Origin: Candidatus Woesearchaeota archaeon
GTDB lineage: Archaea > Nanobdellota > Nanobdellia > Woesearchaeales > GCA-2686295
Assembly (NCBI GenBank): GCA_013202845.1
Contig: JABMPT010000013.1
Location: 1-64,000, forward strand
Length of the DNA stretch: 64,000 nucleotides
Direction: 5' to 3'
Shown here: one piece after another, positions 25,225 to 33,875 of the stretch
How positions within the stretch are numbered: position 1 is the first letter of the stretch
How the letters are laid out: the number at the start of each line of letters is the position of its first letter
Notes under the pieces: generated by a model
Database searches by the model: none
What the model was told of the DNA's origin: nothing
What the model saw: only the letters and a program-made list of their open reading frames with translations
Translations under genes and position numbers: made by a program

Positions 25225-25263
25225 TTAAATAACATTAAATAACTTTATTAAACATTAAATAAC
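25225..25263 (+). promoter_or_regulatory. Phased TTAAATAAC iterons upstream of toxin-antitoxin pair
   Basis: TTAAATAAC occurs at 25225, 25235 and 25255, that is at 10- and 20-nt spacing, so all copies face the same side of the helix. They end 15 nt before the antitoxin ATG. Autoregulation by the antitoxin is the usual arrangement for such pairs. Confidence 0.5.
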
Positions 25264-25277
25264 ACGAGGTGCTTAAT

Positions 25278-25520
25278 ATGGTATTGAAAACATTTAATGT
25301 TCAAGAAGAAGTATATAGCAAATACTCTAAATATTGCAAAGAAAGAGGGATAAGCATGAGCAAACAAGTAACAATGTTTATGAAAGTACAAACAGAAGAT
25401 GAACCTGAAGTGAGAGAAGAATACCTAGCGAAACTAAAGAAAATAGAGAAAGAAGGACGAATTCATATTGGCACTATTGAAGATTTTAGAAAGAGATATG
25501 GAATAAAAGAAGATGTATAA
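25278..25520 (+). CDS. RelB/RHH-type antitoxin (80 aa)
   Basis: ATG at 25278 is preceded by GAGGTG with 6 nt spacing; GTG at 25269 lies within the ribosome site and is rejected. The N-terminal KTFNVQEEVYSKYSKYCKERGISMSKQVTMFM has the strand-helix-helix pattern of ribbon-helix-helix DNA-binding proteins. The C-terminal half (EYLAKLKKIEKEGRIHIGTIEDFRKRYG) would wrap and block the toxin. It overlaps the toxin gene by 8 nt, the standard order antitoxin then toxin. Iterons upstream (25225-25263) are a probable operator. Confidence 0.75.
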   Translation: MVLKTFNVQEEVYSKYSKYCKERGISMSKQVTMFMKVQTEDEPEVREEYLAKLKKIEKEGRIHIGTIEDFRKRYGIKEDV

Positions 25521-25776
25521 ATTAGATACAAGAGATAAACTAAGCAAAAAACTAGAAAAAATAGCAAAGAAAAATCCGAAGCAACTACAAATATTGAATA
25601 AAAAAATACTTGAAATTCTTAAAAACCCTTATAGATTCAAAAAATTGAAGGAAAGTCTTAAGCATTTTAGAAGAATCCACATAGACAAACACTTCGTTTT
25701 AATATTTTCAATTGAGGAAGAAACCAAAATTGTAATTCTAGAAGACTTCGACCATCATGACAATGTATATAAATAA
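25513..25776 (+). CDS. RelE/ParE-family toxin (87 aa)
   Basis: Small basic protein with the RelE-type layout: two N-terminal helices (LSKKLEKIAKKNPKQLQILNKKILEIL), then LKHFRRIHIDKHFVLIFSI, the FRR...Y/F-V-L strand pattern of the fold, and a C-terminal DHHDNVYK where active His/Tyr residues sit in archaeal RelE proteins. RelE toxins cut mRNA in the ribosome; ParE relatives poison gyrase. The histidine-rich end favours the RelE branch, not proven. Start overlaps the antitoxin stop region. It is intact, so the module is probably functional. Confidence 0.78.
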   Translation: MYKLDTRDKLSKKLEKIAKKNPKQLQILNKKILEILKNPYRFKKLKESLKHFRRIHIDKHFVLIFSIEEETKIVILEDFDHHDNVYK

Positions 25777-25787
25777 TCCTTATCATA

Positions 25788-25799
25788 AAATTTATATAG
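25788..25799 (+). promoter_or_regulatory. TATA box for the gene at 25837
   Basis: AATTTATATAG, 38 nt before the ATG; a GAGGAG ribosome site (25824-25829 region) lies between, so the transcript has a short leader. Confidence 0.6.
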
Positions 25800-25836
25800 T
25801 AAAAGGTTAATAAAAAATAGAAAGAGGAGTTGGTGT

Positions 25837-28077
25837 ATGAAGAAAATACTTTTACTATTGATAATCTTTGTTCTAGCTATTTGGTGCGTCCAAGCACAAA
25901 TAGCATTAGATGAACCAAGATTAGAGTTATCATTATATGCCGCGATAAGTACTCCTCCACCACAAGATAGTGGTATTATGACAATAGCTACAGGAGGATC
26001 TATTGTTTTTGAATCTCTTGTATTTGGGGGAGACCCTAATTATGACTATTTCTGGGATTTCTGTGGAGATTGCGTGCCACAAGAGCATACTTGTAATAAT
26101 TGCAATCCTACAGAGTTAGTAGATCCACCAGGAGGAGTTACATTTAATTCTCCTGGAACATACACAGTAGAACTAACTGTGATTGATGATAATGGACTAG
26201 GAACTATAAAAACAGATGACTTCAGAGTCAATGTCGGAACTGACATGGCATCAATTACCTGGCCTGAGATGTACACTGGATGGCCTATGAGACCTCAAAC
26301 AGTGCATTTTGAAGCCAGTACAACAGACCCAGATAATGGATTAACGTATAATTATTTGTGGGACTTCGGAGACGGCAACACAAGCTCTGAAAATGTTCTT
26401 GGATGGGGATACTCTTCCACAGTGGATTATGGCTTTGGAGATGCAGGAACACACATTGTAACAGTGACGGTGACAAACAGTAATGCAGTTAGTGATAGTG
26501 CAACTGTAACGATCTATATTATAGAACCGACTCTTACAGAGTTTCACTGTAATCTAGAAGTTGGATCCTGCGCTGTTGAAGACATAGAACTAATGAGATT
26601 CTACAGTCGATTCAATACTCATGCACGGGGCTTTGAAGATCCTTTGAAAAATTCATATAATTATCTAGTGTGTTGCAGAGCAGGTTCATTATGGCCTGAA
26701 GTACGATCTAGTTATCCTACTGGTAAACCTGTCTTTGCAGTTTTGCAAAACGATTCTGAATCTGAAATAGGTGGGGGGCATAGAAATGGCTCAGTTGATA
26801 GTTTAAAACAAAAATATTACTATCTAGAAGGCAGCTTAGGAGAAGGAACAGAATGTCAAGCAGTTGAAGGAAAATGTTCAAATATTGTTCCTCCTGAAAA
26901 ATTTTCCTGCGTTTATGAATTTTACTATGACGAAACAATAGTTGAGCCTCCAAGCACTCATTTTGCTAACTGCTCAGAAAAGACAGATTCAAACAATTAT
27001 CCATTCCAGATGTGCTGCCAGATAGCAGAGGACTGCACAAACAACATTGATGATAACTCCAACACATGGGCAGATACTGCTGACAATGAAAATCCAACTA
27101 CTGGAGTCTGTTTAGAAGGCACTATCTGCGGTATAAGCAACCAGCTCCAATTTGATGATGATAATGATGATGCAACTATTAGTGGCTCCTGTGACTGGAT
27201 GAAACCTTCATCTGAAGGTGGAGACGGCTTCTGTACTGCAGACGGAGTTGATTGTGATTTTACAAGTATAGGAAATCCTGATCACCAATTAGTGGAAGGT
27301 TATCGCGTACAAAAGTATATTCCTGGCACTGGCTTGTGCAGGTATAAAGCATCTGCTGATGGTGTGAACATTGAGTTGGCACTACGTAATTCCCTAAACC
27401 AACCTAATCCTGCTGGCTGTCCTGATGGCGCCACGTTCAAAACTGATATTTGCAACTTAGGTCCTAGCTTTTGTCAGGAAGCCACTGACAGAAATGTTAA
27501 TATTCTAGAGCTTTACTGGAGGTGCAGATACTTCCACTGCTCTATAGGAGGAGACCCAAATAATCCATTGCCTGCTTATGTCCAGAACATGACAGAGAAC
27601 AATGTCAATACAAGGCATATCTGTGAGTTAGGATGGTACTGGAACCCTGAAAAAGTAAACCCTGACGGATCTGTTGGCGGATGTCAAGAGTCTCAAGAAT
27701 GTTTCAGTCCTTTGCAAGATTTGGACTGTGATTATGATTTCAGCGCTGGTTTTGATATTTGGATGGCTGATTTACAAGCATTACTTGATGAAATGAAAGC
27801 AGCACTAGAGAGTACTCATCCTATAGTTCTAGAAGTAAACACTGTTGCAGATTTAAGCAACCTATTCAATGATCCAAGTGTAGATTCTTATGCCAAAAAT
27901 GATATCGAAGAATGGCTTGAAACCAATCATAACTGCTTTGACTTATATCCGGTTATAAATAATCTTAACCCTGAGTGTTGCTGTCCGATATGGATTTCTG
28001 GAAGCGACCAGTATAATTATGAAGAAATAGGATATTATGTGCAGCAAGCAACTGATGCCTACACTCCACCAACCTAA
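25837..28077 (+). CDS. Secreted PKD-domain, cysteine-rich protein (746 aa)
   Basis: Signal peptide at 1-21 (LLLLIIFVLAIWCVQA). Two PKD domains follow: about 42-132 (DYFWDFCGDC ... PGTYTVELTVIDDNG) and about 140-230 (YNYLWDFGDGNTSS ... GTHIVTVTVTN). The rest (about 235-746) is rich in paired cysteines (LVCCRAG, CCQIAED, ECCCPIW) and probably disulfide-stabilised. PKD domains are beta-sandwiches common on archaeal surface proteins and mediate binding. There is no C-terminal membrane anchor or sorting signal visible. The gene is convergent with the sorting-domain protein at 28094, 16 nt apart. Confidence 0.82.
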   Translation: MKKILLLLIIFVLAIWCVQAQIALDEPRLELSLYAAISTPPPQDSGIMTIATGGSIVFESLVFGGDPNYDYFWDFCGDCVPQEHTCNNCNPTELVDPPGGVTFNSPGTYTVELTVIDDNGLGTIKTDDFRVNVGTDMASITWPEMYTGWPMRPQTVHFEASTTDPDNGLTYNYLWDFGDGNTSSENVLGWGYSSTVDYGFGDAGTHIVTVTVTNSNAVSDSATVTIYIIEPTLTEFHCNLEVGSCAVEDIELMRFYSRFNTHARGFEDPLKNSYNYLVCCRAGSLWPEVRSSYPTGKPVFAVLQNDSESEIGGGHRNGSVDSLKQKYYYLEGSLGEGTECQAVEGKCSNIVPPEKFSCVYEFYYDETIVEPPSTHFANCSEKTDSNNYPFQMCCQIAEDCTNNIDDNSNTWADTADNENPTTGVCLEGTICGISNQLQFDDDNDDATISGSCDWMKPSSEGGDGFCTADGVDCDFTSIGNPDHQLVEGYRVQKYIPGTGLCRYKASADGVNIELALRNSLNQPNPAGCPDGATFKTDICNLGPSFCQEATDRNVNILELYWRCRYFHCSIGGDPNNPLPAYVQNMTENNVNTRHICELGWYWNPEKVNPDGSVGGCQESQECFSPLQDLDCDYDFSAGFDIWMADLQALLDEMKAALESTHPIVLEVNTVADLSNLFNDPSVDSYAKNDIEEWLETNHNCFDLYPVINNLNPECCCPIWISGSDQYNYEEIGYYVQQATDAYTPPT

Positions 28078-28093
28078 GCAAGAAGTTTTTCTT

Positions 28094-30520
28094 TTACCAG
28101 GTTGTTTTTGGCTTGCCAATATGGTTTAAGGAGTAGTATGTTCTTCCCCACTCTGTGAATTCTCCACCACTAATAGCAGGTGCACTGTTACCTCCTATTT
28201 CGTACGAGTCTGTTGTACCTTCCCAGAACTCACCCTTGAATTCATTACTAGTGAAACTTGCTGGAAATGTTAGTTGCACATAACGAATTTCATTATTATC
28301 ATTAGACCATGTATAATTCACAGGTGTTTGCTGATTTGGGTCTCTTACTAGTTCTACATATGGATATTCTGGTGCTGTGTCTCCTATCATTACTTGGTAT
28401 TCTATTGCTCCATTCACATAAGGCCAGGTCATTATTGTATCTATTGTTGCATTAGTTATATCTAACATTGCTGCGCTTGGTTCCATATAGTCTCCGCTTG
28501 TGTTCCACCACACAGGTATTACACCGTTTGTAAACCTTCTTGTACCTTCACCATGGTCAAGCCAATCTAGTATTCCATAAATTTGTGTCCAGTCCATCAT
28601 TTTACGTATTTCTAAAGTATCATCTTGTGTGAATGTCAAAGGGCTCTGTTCATCCTGGTAGCTCCTCTGCTCCAATACATCAGCTCCTTTTCTTATGAAA
28701 GTATAAGCTCTTTCTGGGAAGAAATTGTCTGCTGACTCTGAGTTCTTTCCGTTTATGTCAAACAATGTTCCTTCTGGGAATGATCTTGTAATACTATATC
28801 CTGTTACAATTACACTGTCTAGTTCTCCGACGTATCCACTTGTATCTGCAAGCATCTGTCTCCATGTCAAAACATTCACTCCTGAAGTCAAGAATGTGTC
28901 TGGATAGGCTGCTTTGAATAAGAATGTTATATCTACCATTGGAGGTGCTTCTACATCTATGCCAAACTCGTTGCTTTGTGCTGTGTATTCTGCATCAGCT
29001 GCTTCCAAGACAAGCCCTGATAATGTTCCATTCCATCCTGCAGATGGAGTTACTGTTACTATCCCGTTCTCGCTTGTCTGCGATGCATTTGATAAATTCT
29101 GGATTATATAATCTAAAGTATCACCATCAACATCAGAAAAAAACGTTGATGCAGGTATCAATAATGAAGAATCTTGTGAAACGGTGTAGTTTGGCACTGT
29201 ACCAATAAATACAGGAGCATCATTAACTCCTAAAACTCTTAGCAATGTTGAATCTGTCACAGTTGTATCTGCATTGCTTGCATTAATACTAAACATGCTT
29301 TCTCCATAACCATTCTGTCTTAAGCTATCAACAAGAACTGAGTAATTATTTAAAATCAAGTTTACTAATCCTGGATTACTTTGACTTAGCAAATTAAAAG
29401 CAACATCCTGTCCTGCTGGCAATACATAATCATTCAGATTAGCTAACAAAGTGTCTATGTCTGAATCTTCGTTTATCTCAATCAAACTAGGCAAATCAAA
29501 AGCTAAAGGTGTTGCAATATAAGGAACTAGAACTCTCAAAAATAAAGAATCTCTTAAAGCACTGTCTGTTCCATCTACAATATCTATCCATGTAGATAAA
29601 GTTTCTGGCTGCACAGCTATATAACTAACAATATTCTCTTCTACATCAAAGTTAGCAGAATCTCTTGGCAGATACAGTCCAGTTTCGTCGTTGTACACAA
29701 AGTCATCCATATTCACCTGCATTGTATCACCAACATTTAACAATTGGTTTGGGATTGTATCCAAAACAGTTGGTCCAACGTTTACTTCAGCATTTATTGT
29801 TGTATCTCCATTAATAATCACTGGTAAGAGCAAGTTTGTCATGTTATCCTTTTCAAAACTTAACTGATATTGATTGTTAGTTATTCTTCCTAATGATCTA
29901 TTTACTTGTTGTGCTGTTCCACTAATGCCTAGTTTTCCACCGCTTCCGCCACCTAAAAGTATCATCTTCTTAGTCTTTATTTCATCAGGAGTAATAACAG
30001 AATAGAAGTATATTCCTGAGGCCACATTCAAACCATTATCGTTTGCTCCGCCCCACCTCGCAGTATATCTTCCTGCTCCAGGGATTTTTCCTTCCTCTTC
30101 TCCTCCAGCTACTTCTCGACCTAGAAGATCATAAATAACAAAATAACCCTTGTCTGTGGTTGAGAAGTGTATTGTTGTACTTGGATTCCAAGGGTTTGGG
30201 TAATTTTGTGACAATGAGAATGTTAGTGGAGTATAAGGATCATTAACAACTCCAACTGTTGCAATGGTTAAAGTTCCATTTCCATTATAATCAGTCCATG
30301 TGCTGTCATGAGTGACTTCACCTTGTCCTATTTTTGTAAATACATTTTCTACAGAAGCTTGTTTTTTATCTTCTACATGAACGTTTACTTGAGTATTGGT
30401 CTGGGCTACTGCTGTTGTTGCCACCACCGTCGATAGAAATAGTCCTGCAGCTGTTAATTTAACTCCTCTACTTATGCTCTTCCAGCCTTTCTTCACTCTT
30501 GAAACTAGAGTCTCAGCCAT
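28094..30520 (-). CDS. Secreted protein with FlgD/Por-type (T9SS-like) sorting domain (808 aa)
   Basis: N-terminal export region with hydrophobic core at about 21-39 (LTAAGLFLSTVVATTAVAQ). Residues about 97-193 form a clear FlgD-Ig / type IX secretion C-terminal-domain match: SLSQNYPNPWNPSTTIHF, FVIYDLLGREV, then NVASGIYFYSV and KTKKMILLGG. Normally this domain ends bacterial proteins of the Bacteroidetes/Ignavibacteria type; here it is near the N-terminus. Then come Ig/cadherin-like parts (about 255-530; VNDAPVF, FSDVDGDTLDYI) and an unassigned C-terminal region. TATA box at 30545-30555 suggests a leaderless transcript. Likely acquired from bacteria; no T9SS would be expected in an archaeon. 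Confidence 0.82.
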   Translation of the reverse strand: MAETLVSRVKKGWKSISRGVKLTAAGLFLSTVVATTAVAQTNTQVNVHVEDKKQASVENVFTKIGQGEVTHDSTWTDYNGNGTLTIATVGVVNDPYTPLTFSLSQNYPNPWNPSTTIHFSTTDKGYFVIYDLLGREVAGGEEEGKIPGAGRYTARWGGANDNGLNVASGIYFYSVITPDEIKTKKMILLGGGSGGKLGISGTAQQVNRSLGRITNNQYQLSFEKDNMTNLLLPVIINGDTTINAEVNVGPTVLDTIPNQLLNVGDTMQVNMDDFVYNDETGLYLPRDSANFDVEENIVSYIAVQPETLSTWIDIVDGTDSALRDSLFLRVLVPYIATPLAFDLPSLIEINEDSDIDTLLANLNDYVLPAGQDVAFNLLSQSNPGLVNLILNNYSVLVDSLRQNGYGESMFSINASNADTTVTDSTLLRVLGVNDAPVFIGTVPNYTVSQDSSLLIPASTFFSDVDGDTLDYIIQNLSNASQTSENGIVTVTPSAGWNGTLSGLVLEAADAEYTAQSNEFGIDVEAPPMVDITFLFKAAYPDTFLTSGVNVLTWRQMLADTSGYVGELDSVIVTGYSITRSFPEGTLFDINGKNSESADNFFPERAYTFIRKGADVLEQRSYQDEQSPLTFTQDDTLEIRKMMDWTQIYGILDWLDHGEGTRRFTNGVIPVWWNTSGDYMEPSAAMLDITNATIDTIMTWPYVNGAIEYQVMIGDTAPEYPYVELVRDPNQQTPVNYTWSNDNNEIRYVQLTFPASFTSNEFKGEFWEGTTDSYEIGGNSAPAISGGEFTEWGRTYYSLNHIGKPKTTW

Positions 30521-30544
30521 TATCGTCTAATTATGCGTTTCATG

Positions 30545-30555
30545 CTATTTAAATG
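30545..30555 (-). promoter_or_regulatory. TATA box for 28094-30520
   Basis: CATTTAAATAG on the minus strand, 25-35 nt before the ATG at 30520, with no ribosome site between: leaderless. Confidence 0.55.
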
Positions 30556-30610
30556 TTTCGGTTTAGAACTACTGTAAAGTGACAAAAAAGAATTCTTTTT
30601 CTTCAACAGT

Positions 30611-30632
30611 CGAAAATCTTCCGAAAAAATTG
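30611..30632 (+). promoter_or_regulatory. Shared two-half-site regulatory motif, copy C
   Basis: Half-sites CGAAAATCTT and CGAAAAAATT separated by one base, 8-9 nt before the TATA-like CATATAAAAAG (30641-30651). Same motif and position as at 25145-25165 and 51672-51695. It would control the 30717-32978 operon. Confidence 0.55.
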
Positions 30633-30716
30633 CATAAAGACATATAAAAAGAAGTAACTAACAATTAAGCAGCTTAAACTCAAAGAGTATGATGATAAAA
30701 CAAATTAGCGGGAGCT

Positions 30717-31616
30717 ATGAAAATGAAAATACCTGAAAAACCATTAAGAGAGATAATGCTGGATGTTCATGAAACAAGATTAAAAGATATTTATGACCTT
30801 CCAGAATCATGCACCCTAGCATATAATGACAAATCAACACAAATATGCGTGGATAACACTCCAATATATGCGTTTTTACACAATGAATTAAACGATTCAA
30901 CCTTCGTTGACAGATTATTAAACATTAGAAAAAAAACAAGAAAAAAAATAATCAATGCGCATCAAAATCCGAGTGATTACAGTTCAGAAGATTTGTTCAA
31001 TTTACAATTCGATTATGAGCTTCTTGGTTTGGATCACTTGGTTGACCCTGAAAGAATCCAGATAGAAAGCGAATGTATAAAAGACAGATACAAACAAGAT
31101 CTCGCCAAAAGGGTTTTGCTGACGCCAATATCAGGAAGAACTTTCTTTGAAGAAGTAAACATAAAGGAGCTCGAATCTTTGGGTAACATGCAAAGAAACG
31201 GGTGTCCTATGAGTGAAGAATATTTCTTCTTTCAAGATAAAGGGTTTGAATATTTCACAAAGCACACATTAACAAGAAACAAGCTAATCAGAATAATCCT
31301 TGACAATAGTAAAATAATTGATAGTCTAAAGAAAAGATATGAAGCTCTTCCAACTGTATACTCCTTTGAATCAATAAAGGATATTTACTCGGTTATAAAA
31401 GACATGAGACTTGAACAAATGAAAAGAAGATGCGTCATTGCTTCTGTTCTTAATTCTGTTGACAAGAAGAAAAGAAAATATCTCGAGTTTGCAACTTATG
31501 CTTTAGAGTACAATGAGGACAATAGGCTGCTACGTAGTGTGAGTTTCTTCCACATAATGAAAGACAAGACTATTCCAGAAAGATTCTATAAATTAATAGA
31601 AGGAAGAAGAAAATGA
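30717..31616 (+). CDS. Hypothetical protein, first gene of radical SAM operon (299 aa)
   Basis: No family recognised. Helical, charged, cytosolic; aromatic and Asp-rich stretches (FNLQFDYELLGLDHLVDPE; EEYFFFQDKGFEYF) but few cysteines. ATG at 30717 is very close to GGGAG (30710-30714), so ATG at 30723 (two residues shorter) is an equally good start. The stop overlaps the radical SAM gene as ATGA, and the HD gene overlaps that in turn, implying a fixed three-protein pathway. It could be the substrate-binding partner or an accessory enzyme. The upstream motif at 30611 links its promoter to TPR membrane genes. Confidence 0.75.
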   Translation: MKMKIPEKPLREIMLDVHETRLKDIYDLPESCTLAYNDKSTQICVDNTPIYAFLHNELNDSTFVDRLLNIRKKTRKKIINAHQNPSDYSSEDLFNLQFDYELLGLDHLVDPERIQIESECIKDRYKQDLAKRVLLTPISGRTFFEEVNIKELESLGNMQRNGCPMSEEYFFFQDKGFEYFTKHTLTRNKLIRIILDNSKIIDSLKKRYEALPTVYSFESIKDIYSVIKDMRLEQMKRRCVIASVLNSVDKKKRKYLEFATYALEYNEDNRLLRSVSFFHIMKDKTIPERFYKLIEGRRK

Positions 31617-32599
31617 CAACAAAAAGACTCCCTTATTTGACGATAGCAATTACAAACGCCTGCAACTTCAGATGCAACTACTGCAGCCCTGATGGAAAGG
31701 GTGGTTTCGGAGAAGGATTCAAAACAAAAACAAAAAAAACTAATTTCTCGGATTTAGAGAAAAAGATAAAGATTGCAGAAGAAGAAGGAATAGAAAAAAT
31801 TAGAATAACAGGAGGAGAACCTCTAGTAGTTAAGGGAATAGTTGATTTGCTCAAATTCTTGGAAAAAGAAACCAATCTAAAATACGCGCTTGCAACTAAT
31901 GGTAGCCTAGTGCATAAACACATTGATGATCTAAAATACCTATCAAGAATGGATTTGAGAATAAGCCTAGATACTTTAGATGAGAACAAATTTGATAAAA
32001 TCTGTGGAGTAAAGAACCAATACAAACAAGTAATGAGAAACATCAGAGAATTAGCTGAGCAAAAGATTCTGAATAGAGTTGCAACTGTCGTGACAAGAGA
32101 TAATGTACATGAAATTGAAGATATAATAGATTTTTGCGAAGAACTTGGAATAAATCTGAAACTTTTTGATATGTACGCTACAACCAAAACAAGAGAACTG
32201 TGGAAAAACCTTTACTCACCAATGCAAATAGCAAAAAAAGAAGTGGAAAAAAAGGCTATAAAAACCAGACAAGTGGGATACACTAAACATTTTGGAATTC
32301 CTTCATTAGAATATGAACTGAAATCAAGGACACTTATCAGAATTAAAGACAGCCAGAGTGGAACAAGATTTTCTGAAGAATTTTGCCCGGATTGTAATAA
32401 TTTACCATGCCAAGAAGGACTATACACTATCCTGTACAGTTCTGATCAAAAACTCATACCATGCAGATTGTCTCATACACATTTCAAAGCTGAAACAACT
32501 AATGAATTCAGAACAAACTTGAAAAAACTTATAAATATCTTTCAAGAAGCATATCATGACAATAAGTTTTGGAGTGACAAATATGCAGAATCCAAATAA
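31613..32599 (+). CDS. Radical SAM protein, MoaA-like (328 aa)
   Basis: The 4Fe-4S/SAM motif CNFRCNYC (Cys 17, 21, 24) and ITGGEPL (about 66-72) define the family. A C-terminal cysteine cluster (FCPDCNNLPCQEG ... LIPCRLS, about 262-290) resembles the second cluster of MoaA, but the MoaA GG C-terminus is absent, and no other molybdopterin gene is near. The reaction is therefore unknown; a radical modification of a nucleotide or a peptide is possible. It overlaps 30717 by 4 nt and the HD gene by 17 nt. The SPASM consensus is not clearly met. Confidence 0.88.
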   Translation: MTTKRLPYLTIAITNACNFRCNYCSPDGKGGFGEGFKTKTKKTNFSDLEKKIKIAEEEGIEKIRITGGEPLVVKGIVDLLKFLEKETNLKYALATNGSLVHKHIDDLKYLSRMDLRISLDTLDENKFDKICGVKNQYKQVMRNIRELAEQKILNRVATVVTRDNVHEIEDIIDFCEELGINLKLFDMYATTKTRELWKNLYSPMQIAKKEVEKKAIKTRQVGYTKHFGIPSLEYELKSRTLIRIKDSQSGTRFSEEFCPDCNNLPCQEGLYTILYSSDQKLIPCRLSHTHFKAETTNEFRTNLKKLINIFQEAYHDNKFWSDKYAESK

Positions 32600-32978
32600 A
32601 GCTTCATTCAACTTTTTCATGAAGGAGTGGGGAGATAAAAGAATAATGATTCATTCAGAATGCGTCATAGAAGCATGCCAAAATATGATAAAAGGAACTG
32701 ACTTGAAGGAAGAAGTTTTTGTAATCGCAGGCTGGGTTCATGACCTGGGAATAAAAACCGACAAAGATTCACACCATAAGATCGGATTATCGGTTCTTGA
32801 TAAATTTCTTGAAGAAAATCCTGAATTTGAAGGATTAAAGGAAGAAATTAGTGATTGCATTCTCAACCATCGTACAAAAGGAAGTCCTAAAACCATTTAT
32901 GGTAAGATATTTCAGGTTGCAGATAAAGTGGCACTTCATAACAATAAATGGATTGAATTAAAAAACTCAACATCCTAA
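32583..32978 (+). CDS. HD-domain protein (131 aa)
   Basis: The start at 32583 (MQNPNKAS) is chosen because GGAGTG lies about 6 nt before it; a longer frame from 32556 would overlap the radical SAM gene further. The HD signature is visible as H (MIHSECVI), HDLG (about 56-59), then HHKIG and LNHRTKGS, with a final VADKVALH. HD proteins are metal-dependent phosphohydrolases, often of nucleotides. As third gene of the operon it may process the substrate or product of the radical SAM enzyme. It is shorter than most HD phosphatases but the motif set is complete. Confidence 0.82.
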   Translation: MQNPNKASFNFFMKEWGDKRIMIHSECVIEACQNMIKGTDLKEEVFVIAGWVHDLGIKTDKDSHHKIGLSVLDKFLEENPEFEGLKEEISDCILNHRTKGSPKTIYGKIFQVADKVALHNNKWIELKNSTS

Positions 32979-33153
32979 CTGTTTTCCTTCACATATTTTT
33001 CTTTCACTAGTTACTGAATATAAGATATATTTCAAGTATTTGTTGTTCTCTTTTTGGATGGTTGATAGAGAGGAGTTAGATTATATTGTTAGCAGAGAAG
33101 TAGGATTGGCCCCAAAGCACGTATCCTTGCCAAGCTCACCATCCCTTAAAGAA

Positions 33154-33837
33154 TTATTGTCCTCTTTCCAACTCTCTTTGAAAAACTGTTACAATCTTAG
33201 AAGCGTCTTGTATGTAATCATCAATTTCTACTGGCTTAACTTTTTTGTTTGGTCTAAAAACAACCAACTTATCACCTTCTGCCTCTACAGTGAACTTGAC
33301 CTCCACACTACCAAAAAAGTTCAGAATATTCGACGAGAAAAGCTTTCTAATAGCCTGCTCATCCTGACCGCTCAAATAATACTTCTTAGAAAACTCAGGA
33401 TTGGACTCAAAATCAATATCTCTATAACCAAAAGTACTACCAAGCTTGTGCAAGAATGACCCTTTAGTCAAATAGAAGCTAGGAGCCATAATCCCCAAAT
33501 TAACCATGGCAACGGTCTGGTTGTAAGTTCTTGAATGCTTGCCATATCCAACACTGTATCTGTAATCAAATATACTCCAGCTTAAACTATTCCTTCTGCC
33601 TTTAAGAACATTTTTAGCTCTATGTCTATGTCCCTTCTTAAAACTCTTGAACACTAATAATTTTTCAACAAACCCATCATCTCCTTTTGGCTCAAAAGAA
33701 AAACCAATCCTGACTGCTTCTTCACTCATAGCTTGTCGTCTTTTCTTGTCAAAATAATAGGCAAGACCAAACACAAGAGCAATAATTACTAAAACAAATA
33801 GAAACGGTGAAAAAGGTAAAAACTCAAAAGGATTCAT
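33154..33837 (-). CDS. Membrane-anchored hypothetical protein (227 aa)
   Basis: A single N-terminal membrane segment (about 10-29, PFLFVLVIIALVFGLAYYF) followed by a basic KKRR stop-transfer, so the bulk (about 33-227) should be cytoplasmic. The soluble part has a repeated strand pattern (WSIFDYRYSVGYG; RDIDFESNPEFSKKYYLSGQDEQAIRKLF). The FESNPEFSKKYYLSG-type block looks conserved and occurs in bacterial uncharacterised membrane proteins, but I cannot name the family. It is separated from 33876 by 38 nt in the same orientation. Confidence 0.72.
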   Translation of the reverse strand: MNPFEFLPFSPFLFVLVIIALVFGLAYYFDKKRRQAMSEEAVRIGFSFEPKGDDGFVEKLLVFKSFKKGHRHRAKNVLKGRRNSLSWSIFDYRYSVGYGKHSRTYNQTVAMVNLGIMAPSFYLTKGSFLHKLGSTFGYRDIDFESNPEFSKKYYLSGQDEQAIRKLFSSNILNFFGSVEVKFTVEAEGDKLVVFRPNKKVKPVEIDDYIQDASKIVTVFQRELERGQ

Positions 33838-33875
33838 AGAAAAAAACTACCTTTTCACCTATAAATGTTTTTCGA

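Noticed and set aside
33061-33153. Plus-strand ORF beginning MVDREELDYIVSREVGL
   Set aside because: About the first 35 residues look protein-like, but the frame then runs antisense through the 33154-33837 gene. It could be a decayed remnant; no function can be supported.
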